From Beijerinckiaceae bacterium (lineage in GTDB: Bacteria; Pseudomonadota; Alphaproteobacteria; Rhizobiales; Beijerinckiaceae): 64,000 nt of DNA. The notes beneath the pieces were generated by a model. It had not been told where the DNA came from and did no database searches. It saw only the letters and a list, made by a program, of their open reading frames with translations. Positions 57,527-64,000 of the stretch are shown here, one piece after another; positions within the stretch are counted from its first letter, which is position 1, and each line of letters opens with the position of its first letter. The stretch spans positions 66,296 through 130,295 of the forward strand of contig JALJOM010000003.1 in assembly GCA_024304885.1 (NCBI GenBank). The letters are read 5' to 3'. The position numbers and the translations under genes are program-made.

Positions 57527-58128
57527 CTCGTGTCTCCTTGTCTGGCCTCACGATAGGACCCGTCCTATCGTCTGTTGGTTAATGCAAGGTTCTGTCAACT
57601 TTGATCCAAGCTTCACGAAATGCGTTGCATTCGAGCAATCGGTCCGGATGGTTAATCGCCAGTTGATGGCGGCAATGGGGCATAGGCACAGCCTTCTGCC
57701 ACGATTGCAATTCTTTTCGACGCTCGACGTCGCTCCGGACCGGAGCTGGATTTTACACGCAAGTCGAGCAACTTCCCGCGCACCGGCGCCCCGAGCATCT
57801 TCCGGCGAACCGAGCACCGGCTCGAGGGGCGAAAATGCGACGAATCGAGAACGTCGAGCCGCTTTCCGATTCGCCTGGATCGGACGGTACTCCAGTTCGC
57901 CGGAAATCGCGCGAAGGACAGGGATATTGCCAGTGGACAGATCGCAAGTTTCAGTCGCCGCGTCGGAGCCCGAGACGCCGGCAGCCGCGGTGACCTCGAG
58001 AGCGATCCGGCGCACGCCTCGATCCCGGCGAGCTGCTGGATCGAGGCGCCCCGTCGATCGAGTCCGACGGCTTTCGTGCGGCGGCTCCTTCGGCATAGGA
58101 TCGCTGTGCGACGTCCGGAGCGCATCCC
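57527..58128. other. Intergenic region upstream of pal
   Basis: I see no gene in these 600 bases. It includes a degenerate family A fragment at 57857-57913 (GAGCCGCTTTCCGATTCGCC with CGCCGGAAATCGCG). A low-G+C patch near 57555-57625 (CGTCTGTTGGTTAATGCAAG) probably contains the pal promoter. Confidence 0.4.
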
Positions 58129-58914
58129 ATGCCGTACAAAGCGACCTGCTTTCTTCTCGCCTCCCTGGCATTCCTGCTCATGGCGCCGGCTCGCGCGCAG
58201 GACATGATGCGCGGTGTCGATCTCTCCGGGCCGAGGTTCACGAGCGCGGAGACGACCCGGGGTGAGATCGAAGCAGCCATCGCCGCGGCGCGCGGGCAAC
58301 CGATCGATCTCGCAGGAAAAAGCCTCAACGGGCTCGATCTCTCCGGGCTCGATCTCCGCGGCGCCAACCTCCGCGCCGCACGGCTGAACAAGGCACGGCT
58401 TTCGGGCGCGCAGCTCGAGGGGGCCGTTCTCGACCAGATCTTTGCGATCGGCGCGGACTTCTCGGCCGCCGACCTCCGCAGCGCGAGCCTCTTTGGAAGC
58501 CAGATGCGCGAGGCGCGGCTCGACGGCGCGGATCTCTCGGGAGCCCGGATCACGGCCGATCTCACCCGCGCGAGCTTGCGCGAGGCGAAGCTGCGCGGCG
58601 CGAATCTCGCCGCCGACATGAAGAACCAATCCATGGGCCTGATGCGCGGGGTCCTGAAGTCGGCTCGGGCTCGTGGCGCGGACTTCGAGGGCGCGAACCT
58701 GGCCTCGACGGATCTCGAGTTCGCCGATCTCTCGGGCGCGAACTTCACCAGAGCCTCTCTCGTGAACGCACTGTGCGGCGGCGCCGATTTGCGTGGGGCG
58801 GTGCTCGACGCGGCCGATTTCACCGGCGCGGATCTCACCTCGACGCGGATCGACCCCGGGAAAAAGGATGCTTTCGCAGGCGCGAAGAATCTCGCGCGGG
58901 CGCTCGAGGAATGA
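58129..58914 (+). CDS. Exported pentapeptide-repeat protein
   Basis: The 261-residue product has a signal peptide (CFLLASLAFLLMAPARAQ, cleavage near residue 23) and then about 35 pentapeptide repeats of the A(D/N)LXX type (LDLSGLDLRGANLRAARLNK, GADFEGANLASTDLEFADLS), interrupted by MKNQSMGLMRGVL around residue 165. Such proteins fold into a right-handed quadrilateral beta helix. Unlike the cytoplasmic DNA-mimic members, this one is secreted. The target is unknown. It stands 600 bases after the divergent pal gene and before the metal-related cluster. Confidence 0.85.
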   Translation: MPYKATCFLLASLAFLLMAPARAQDMMRGVDLSGPRFTSAETTRGEIEAAIAAARGQPIDLAGKSLNGLDLSGLDLRGANLRAARLNKARLSGAQLEGAVLDQIFAIGADFSAADLRSASLFGSQMREARLDGADLSGARITADLTRASLREAKLRGANLAADMKNQSMGLMRGVLKSARARGADFEGANLASTDLEFADLSGANFTRASLVNALCGGADLRGAVLDAADFTGADLTSTRIDPGKKDAFAGAKNLARALEE

Positions 58915-59077
58915 AGAATGATGTGTGGCTCTTCTGCCGCAGGACGTCGTGAACTTCTCGACGTGGTGAGCGCATGCTTGCGCGACCTCCGGTTGCGCGC
59001 ATAGGAATAGCGACGATCGCGCAGCGCCGCTTTGCGGTGCAGGTTGTCGCCAAGAAAACTCGAGCTCGGCAAGTCCC

Positions 59078-59443
59078 ATGCGTCGCGGCCCCCTCGGAGC
59101 CATCATCTTCGGCCTCGCGCTGCTGATGCAGCTGCTCGTGCCGGCTATGGCGGCGCAGGGGCATGTGGTCGGTTCGGCTAGTCACTCGGTGGTCTGCGTC
59201 GACGCGGGCTCGAGCGACAGCGCGGACGGCTCGAGCTCGGGCAGGGCACCACATCACGAGCACTGCGGGCTATGCCAAATCGTGTGTAGCCCGGTGGGTC
59301 TGCTCGAGTTCCTGTCGGCCTGGATCTCGCTCGGCTCGCCCACAGAAAGCAGGGTTGCTGCCTGGACGCTCGAGCTCGAGCGCAAGGCCCGATTCGGCTT
59401 CGACCAGCACGAGGTCCCGCGCGGACCGCCCTCTCTCGCCTGA
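59078..59443 (+). CDS. DUF2946-type small membrane/exported protein
   Basis: The 121-residue product has an N-terminal hydrophobic segment (GAIIFGLALLMQLLVPAMA) and a metal-ligand-like motif HHEHCGLCQIVCSP in the middle, as in DUF2946 proteins, which often sit next to TonB receptors and copper genes. The His/Cys arrangement suggests copper binding. It is the first gene of a plus-strand run with a TonB receptor, a BNR protein and a TlpA-like protein. Function in metal handling is inferred. Confidence 0.75.
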   Translation: MRRGPLGAIIFGLALLMQLLVPAMAAQGHVVGSASHSVVCVDAGSSDSADGSSSGRAPHHEHCGLCQIVCSPVGLLEFLSAWISLGSPTESRVAAWTLELERKARFGFDQHEVPRGPPSLA

Positions 59444-59515
59444 ACGCAACGTACCGAGCCCGACCGGTGCTGCCGGCCGGAATCCTTTGGCGTCCTTCAG
59501 CCGAGATCCCGAACC

Positions 59516-61816
59516 ATGTCTCTCGCCCACCGCGCCTGCAAGCGCGCGCCCCTGCTTGCCGCTCTCATGGCGACCACCTCGCTCGTACCCCACGGCGCGA
59601 AGGCGCAGGATGCGCAAGCGGTAACGCTTCCCGTCATCGATGTCTCGACGCCCCTTACCTTGCTCTACCAGCAGCCGACCGGCCAGACCGAGACGACGGT
59701 CCCACGGCAGAATGTCCTCACCAATACCAAGGCCTTCTCGACCTGGGAGGCGCTGCGCGACAGCCCCGGCGTCACCTTGAAGCAGGGAAATGGGGCGCGC
59801 GACGTCGGCATCTCGATCCGTGGCTCGAATGCGCGGAACGGGTTCGGGATCCGAAATATCGTCATCTACGAGGACGGCTTCCCGGTCACCCAACCGGACG
59901 GGCTTTCGCGCGGTGACCTGATCGATCTCCATGCCTATAGCGGAATCGATGTCATCAGAGGCCCGTCCTCGGCCCTCTTCGGCAATTACGCGACCGGCGG
60001 CGCGGTCAATTTCCGCCTGCGGCGCGGTTCCGAGATCAACGGGCTCGACGTCGGCACCGAGGGTGGCAGCTTCGGCTACCTGAACAATTACTTCGCCTAC
60101 GGCAGCCACGGCGAGAACTGGGACTCGTCTGTGTTCTTCAGCAACATCATCGGGAACGGGCCGACGAATCACAACCTGTTCAACACCCAGACCCTGAACT
60201 TCCTCATCTCCTACGAGCCGACGCCGAACGACCGATTCTTCGTCAAGGGCATCAATAATACACTCTACAATGACCTCTCGTTCCGGCTGAGCCTCAACCA
60301 GTTCTACCAGAATCCGTACCAGACGAATTGCTACGACGCGGCGTCCTCTCCTCTCGGCTGTGCGACCCAGAACTTCCTGGTGAACGGTCGCAATGGAGCT
60401 CGTGTACCGCTGACCGCCTTCCAGTCCGGAGCCAAGCGCGAGGATCGCCGCTCGATTCTCGGTTTGCGCTGGGAACACGACATCGACAACGATACTGTAT
60501 TCCGGGTGCAAGCTGTTCTCGACGACAAGCGCATCAACCAACCGACGGGAGTGACCTCTGCGATCGGCGGCGAGCCGGCATTCAACTTGGTCACCGACAT
60601 CACGGGCAAGGGAAAGCTATTCGGGCTGGACACCCTCTATTTCGGCGGCCTCTACGCTAATATGGAAAGCCAGACCAGCTACTCCTACTTCGTGAAGCCG
60701 GGCGGCAACGCGAATCTCGGCAGCCTGAACACGGTGACCCCGTCACGTCAATCGAACTGGGGCCTGCGTAGCCGAGCCGAGGTGCAGCTCACCGATACAT
60801 TGACGGCAGTGGCCGGTATCGCCGCCGAATATACGACGCTCGTCGGGACTCAGCTTGCCTATGCCTATCCGGCCACCGGCCCTCTCGCGGGATCGGTCAC
60901 GACGAGGACGACGGAGGCCAACAACTTCTATCTGAACGTCGCCCCTGAAGGCGCGTTGCTGTGGCGGCCGGTTCAGGAATGGCAGGTGCGTGGTCGCGTC
61001 GGGACCGGCTACGGCACCCCTAACGTCGGCAACCTTTTCACGCTCCCGGACGGAAGCCCCGGCAACAATACCCAGCTCAAGACGCAAACCAATGTCGGGT
61101 TCGACCTCGGCGTCACCTATTCGCCGGCACCCAACATCTTCCTCGACGTCACCGGATTCTACGAGTTCTTCTCCAACGAGATCGTGTCGCAGGTCGTCAT
61201 CAACCCGACCAGGGGTCAGCAGTCCTTTTTCTTCAATGCCCCGAAGTCGGAGCACCGCGGCGTCGAGGTCCTAGGCGAATGGCAGTTCCTGCCCGGGTGG
61301 AAATTCCGCGCGATCTATACATATCTGAACCAAATCTATACCGAGTATACCGAAAATCTCGCGTTTACGCCCGTCGGGCAGGCTTCACGGCTCGCGTCGT
61401 TCAATCGTGCCGGCAACTGGATTCCGGGCGTCGTCCCGAACAGCCTCACGCTCCGCCTCGGCTATGACGTTCCCGATGGTCCTCTGCAGGGCCTCGGCGC
61501 ATTCGCGGAGTATTTTAACAACGACTCCTATTACATCGACAACGGTAACCTGCTGAGGCTGCCCGGCTACCAAATCGTCAACCTGAACTTCCATTACAAC
61601 ACCGAACTCACGAACAACTTCTTCCACAAGATCGGAGGATTCTTCGAAATTCGAAACATAGGCAACGCGACCTATATCGCCGGAGGGAACAATATTACCA
61701 ATACACTGAATGCACAGGGAGTGCAGAATGGGGCCGCCGTCCTCGCCAACTCGACGGGGTCGATCTATGCCGGCTTCCCGCGGACCTTCGTCGGTGGCCT
61801 CAAGCTGACATTCTGA
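59516..61816 (+). CDS. TonB-dependent outer-membrane receptor
   Basis: The 766-residue product is a gated beta-barrel that takes up a scarce ligand with energy from TonB. It has a signal peptide (residues 1-30, ending AKA-QD), a plug domain (about 60-190: ALRDSPGVTLKQGNGARDVG, IDVIRGPSSALFGNYATGGA) and a 22-strand barrel ending KLTF with a terminal Phe. The closest visible layout is the FecA/copper (OprC/NosA) or siderophore receptor group, but the ligand cannot be read from sequence. No N-terminal signalling domain is present. Neighbours with Cys/His-rich motifs favour a metal ligand. Confidence 0.93.
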   Translation: MSLAHRACKRAPLLAALMATTSLVPHGAKAQDAQAVTLPVIDVSTPLTLLYQQPTGQTETTVPRQNVLTNTKAFSTWEALRDSPGVTLKQGNGARDVGISIRGSNARNGFGIRNIVIYEDGFPVTQPDGLSRGDLIDLHAYSGIDVIRGPSSALFGNYATGGAVNFRLRRGSEINGLDVGTEGGSFGYLNNYFAYGSHGENWDSSVFFSNIIGNGPTNHNLFNTQTLNFLISYEPTPNDRFFVKGINNTLYNDLSFRLSLNQFYQNPYQTNCYDAASSPLGCATQNFLVNGRNGARVPLTAFQSGAKREDRRSILGLRWEHDIDNDTVFRVQAVLDDKRINQPTGVTSAIGGEPAFNLVTDITGKGKLFGLDTLYFGGLYANMESQTSYSYFVKPGGNANLGSLNTVTPSRQSNWGLRSRAEVQLTDTLTAVAGIAAEYTTLVGTQLAYAYPATGPLAGSVTTRTTEANNFYLNVAPEGALLWRPVQEWQVRGRVGTGYGTPNVGNLFTLPDGSPGNNTQLKTQTNVGFDLGVTYSPAPNIFLDVTGFYEFFSNEIVSQVVINPTRGQQSFFFNAPKSEHRGVEVLGEWQFLPGWKFRAIYTYLNQIYTEYTENLAFTPVGQASRLASFNRAGNWIPGVVPNSLTLRLGYDVPDGPLQGLGAFAEYFNNDSYYIDNGNLLRLPGYQIVNLNFHYNTELTNNFFHKIGGFFEIRNIGNATYIAGGNNITNTLNAQGVQNGAAVLANSTGSIYAGFPRTFVGGLKLTF

Positions 61817-61876
61817 TAAATTTCGAGGCTTCGGTGCCACCCGAGCCTCGAAGGTCGTCCGTTGGAGAACACGACG

Positions 61877-63100
61877 ATGTCGCATGCTCTCGCTCTGATT
61901 TTCGGAACGCTCGCTCTCGTCGCGGGCGTCCCGGCGCAGGCTCAGATGACCCACGAGCACAAGGCCGCCGAGACCTGCACGGATCTCGCGCTCGCCTGCG
62001 CTGCCAGCGTGACGCCGACCTTCGCGGCGGACGGCACCTTGTGGATCGTGGCGCGGACGAGCGACCGCGTCTTCGTGGCGAAATCCGCCGATCGCGGCAA
62101 GAGCTTCTCCGAGCCGGTCGCCGTCACGCCCGAGCCGATGCCGCTCGACACGGGTCCCGACTCGCGGCCGAAGATCGTCGTCGATCGCAAGGGACGCGTC
62201 GTCGTTGCCTTCGCCGTGCGCGACAAGAAGTTCAAGGGACGGGTCTTCGTCAGCCGGTCGAGCGACAAGGGCAAGAGCTTCTCGCCGCCGGATCCGATCA
62301 CCGCGAGCGACGAGAGCCAGAGATTCGAGACCCTCACCCTCGATGCAGACGGGCGAGTCTTCGCGGCCTGGATCGACAAGCGCAATCGTGCCGCGGCGCG
62401 AGAGACGGGGCCGGAGAAAGGCGAGGCGCCCAAAGGTGCGGCGCTCGCCTTCGCCTGGTCGGGCGATCACGGCGCGACCTTCTCGGAGGCTCGGATCGCG
62501 CAGGATCAGACCTGCGAATGCTGCCGGATCGCCGTGGCCTTTGCGGGCCCGGGGCGGCCCGTGGTCGTCTTCCGCAATATCTTCGAGGGGTCGGTGCGCG
62601 ACCACGCGATCGTGACCTTTGCCGATCGCGAGACGCCTGGCCCGGTGCACCGCGTGAGCACCGATGATTGGGCGATCGAGTCCTGCCCGCATCACGGCCC
62701 GAGCCTCGCCGTCGCCAAGAACGGCACCTACCATGTCGCCTGGTTCACCAAGGGACGCGCGCGGCAAGGCCTCTTCTACGCCCGCTCGAGCGATGCCGGC
62801 GCCACCTTCTCCGATCCGCTTCCGATCGGCCGGCCCGAGACCGCGCCGGGCCGCCCGAGCCTTCTTTCGGTCGGCGGCACGGCCTATCTCGCCTGGAAGG
62901 AATTCGACGGCGCCGTGACCAGCATCACGGTCATGACCTCGCACGACGACGGCGCGCATTGGAGCACGCCGCGCGCAATCGCCACGACGAGCGAGGACTC
63001 CGACCACCCGATTCTCGTCGGGGACGGACGCCGCGCTTATCTGTCGTGGCAGGCACGCGAGGACGGCTATCGCCTGCTTCCGCTCGGAGACGCATCATGA
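61877..63100 (+). CDS. Exported BNR/sialidase-like repeat protein with Cys/His motifs
   Basis: The 407-residue product has a signal peptide (ALALIFGTLALVAGVPAQA) and a six-bladed propeller with Asp-box motifs (SADRGKSFS, SSDKGKSFS, SGDHGATFS, SSDAGATFS, SHDDGAHWS). The conserved Arg triad and Asp of true sialidases are not evident. Unusual features are MTHEHKAAETCTDLALAC at the mature N-terminus, TCECCRIAVAF in the middle and ESCPHHGPSLAV; these may bind metal or form disulphides handled by the next gene. The ATG at 61877 is preceded by GGAG; an in-frame TTG five codons earlier is possible. Its stop overlaps the next start. Confidence 0.8.
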   Translation: MSHALALIFGTLALVAGVPAQAQMTHEHKAAETCTDLALACAASVTPTFAADGTLWIVARTSDRVFVAKSADRGKSFSEPVAVTPEPMPLDTGPDSRPKIVVDRKGRVVVAFAVRDKKFKGRVFVSRSSDKGKSFSPPDPITASDESQRFETLTLDADGRVFAAWIDKRNRAAARETGPEKGEAPKGAALAFAWSGDHGATFSEARIAQDQTCECCRIAVAFAGPGRPVVVFRNIFEGSVRDHAIVTFADRETPGPVHRVSTDDWAIESCPHHGPSLAVAKNGTYHVAWFTKGRARQGLFYARSSDAGATFSDPLPIGRPETAPGRPSLLSVGGTAYLAWKEFDGAVTSITVMTSHDDGAHWSTPRAIATTSEDSDHPILVGDGRRAYLSWQAREDGYRLLPLGDAS

Positions 63101-63594
63101 GGCGGTTTCGTCTCGCGGCTGTTCTCCTCGCCGCGCTCTGCTTTTCGGCGGGTCTCGCCATGGCGGGGCCACTCGAGCCTTTCGGGCGGGGCACCTGGAA
63201 AAGTATCCTGAAGGCCCATGCCGGGCGCCCGCTGGTGGTGCATTTCTGGGGGCTGAGCTGCGCGCCCTGCCGCAAGGAAATGCCCCGCTGGGGCGAGATT
63301 CTGGCGAGGAAGCCGAACGCGCCGATCGTGATGATCAATGCCGATCTCGTCCCCAATCTCGTCGAGGACGCCGAGAAGTTCCTGGAGCAGTCGGGCCTCG
63401 CCGGCGCCGAGAACTGGATCTTCGAGGATCGGTTCGTGGAGCGCCTGCGCTACGAGGTCGATCCGCAATGGCAGGGCGAGATTCCGCTCACCCTTCTGAT
63501 CGCGGCCGATGGAAGACGGACCACGATCGAAGGTGCGGCGCCGGCGAGCGCGGTCCTCGACTGGCTCGATGTGCAGGCCGCTGCCGAGAAGTGA
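63097..63594 (+). CDS. TlpA-like periplasmic thioredoxin-family protein
   Basis: The 165-residue product has a signal peptide (LAAVLLAALCFSAGLAMAG) and a thioredoxin fold with the active site in VVHFWGLSCAPCRKEMPRWG (CAPC) and the cis-Pro in GEIPLTLLI. Periplasmic thiol-reductases of this type keep Cys residues of copper chaperones and oxidases reduced. ATGA overlap with the BNR gene indicates translational coupling, so the likely client is that Cys-rich protein or another product of the cluster. Confidence 0.88.
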   Translation: MRRFRLAAVLLAALCFSAGLAMAGPLEPFGRGTWKSILKAHAGRPLVVHFWGLSCAPCRKEMPRWGEILARKPNAPIVMINADLVPNLVEDAEKFLEQSGLAGAENWIFEDRFVERLRYEVDPQWQGEIPLTLLIAADGRRTTIEGAAPASAVLDWLDVQAAAEK

Positions 63595-63601
63595 GCCGTG
63601 G

Positions 63602-64000
63602 TCACAGGGTCCCGAGGAAGCCCGCGAAGCGCATCAGCCCCTCGGGCCAAGGGCCATGCCCGCTCTCGACATTGATATGGCCGGAGAGACCCGCATCGGC
63701 GAGCTCGGCGCCGAGCGCCCGGGCCAAGGCTTCGCTCTCCTCGAAGGCCGCGAACGGATCGTCGCGGCTCGCGACCACGAGCGACCGAAAGGGCAGCGGC
63801 GCGAGCGGTGCCAAAAAGGCCGGCTCGACCGCATCGAGCGGCGCTAGCCCCTTCGCGGAGGGCGGCGCGACCAAGAAGGCGCCAGCGACCTTACCTTCGA
63901 GACGAGGCCCGGCATGGGCGGACGCCAGAGCGCCGAGGCTATGGGCGACCAGCACCACCGGGCGGGTCGCTCTCGCGACCTCCTCGACGATGCGGGCGCG
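63602..64000 (-). CDS. Alpha/beta hydrolase, RBBP9/YdeN-like (truncated by window edge)
   Basis: The C-terminal 132 residues are visible. VVLVAHSLGALAS is the nucleophile elbow (Ser), ASRDDPFAAFEES contains the acid, and GHINVESGHGPWPEG contains the catalytic His. This matches the small serine hydrolases of the RBBP9/YdeN family, of unknown physiological substrate. The N-terminus lies beyond the window. It converges with the TlpA-like gene with only seven bases between their ends. Confidence 0.85.
   Translation of the reverse strand, partial: RARIVEEVARATRPVVLVAHSLGALASAHAGPRLEGKVAGAFLVAPPSAKGLAPLDAVEPAFLAPLAPLPFRSLVVASRDDPFAAFEESEALARALGAELADAGLSGHINVESGHGPWPEGLMRFAGFLGTL

Noticed and set aside
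57857-57913. Separate small RNA gene upstream of pal
   Set aside because: The sequence is a degenerate family A fragment and no promoter/terminator pair frames it.

Overview
The window is about 67% G+C and reads as chromosome of an alphaproteobacterium, most likely a Hyphomicrobiales (Beijerinckiaceae/Methylocystaceae-like) methane oxidiser. Two things point there. Several gene orders are typical of that group: hisB-DUF2628-hisH-hisA-hisF-hisE-coaA, rne divergent from an amiC amidase, and prmC-DUF4167-clpB. There is also a complete pmoCAB operon for particulate methane monooxygenase, in which every metal ligand I could place is present. The species cannot be fixed from this sequence alone.

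Layout. 0-7 kb (minus strand): a type VI secretion block, tagH-tssL-tssM, interrupted by a repeat island. 7-12.4 kb: an exported protein, a PepSY membrane protein, a HigBA module with a broken toxin, a beta-carbonic anhydrase and a PmtA-type phospholipid methyltransferase. 12.6-20.2 kb: rpsP, then a surface polysaccharide block (two methyltransferases, a 1445-residue WbsX/RgpF protein with tandem repeats, and an ABC-2 export permease), followed by tRNA-Trp. 21-28 kb: a DsbA-like protein, RNase E and an amidase. 28-34 kb: the methane monooxygenase locus. pmoCAB is flanked by two mutually homologous membrane-anchored periplasmic proteins, one divergent upstream and one downstream, with a small membrane protein further on. 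34-41 kb: pyrophosphatase, a secreted pseudo-caspase fused to a formylglycine-generating-enzyme fold, and a two-gene RND pump. 41-46 kb: histidine biosynthesis and coaA. 46-55 kb: htpG, prmC, DUF4167, a disrupted cyclic-nucleotide-binding gene and clpB. 55-58 kb: two tandem phage-like paralogues, an ArsC-type reductase and pal. 58-64 kb: a pentapeptide-repeat protein, then DUF2946, a TonB receptor, a BNR-repeat protein and a TlpA-like oxidoreductase, which look like a metal (perhaps copper) uptake or handling unit, then an alpha/beta hydrolase cut by the window edge.

Running through the intergenic DNA are two families of interspersed palindromic repeats, called A and B here. Many copies end in CTAG and sit directly on or just after gene ends, so that they supply the stop codon of the neighbouring gene. 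One copy of B lies inside the broken cyclic-nucleotide-binding gene, which suggests these elements have moved.

The most interesting points are the pmo locus with its flanking paralogues and 5'-extended PmoA, the repeat system, the caspase-like domain that has lost both catalytic residues, and the DUF2946/TonB/BNR/TlpA cluster. Coordinates and starts were judged by eye. No database search was run, so family names rest on recognised motifs.
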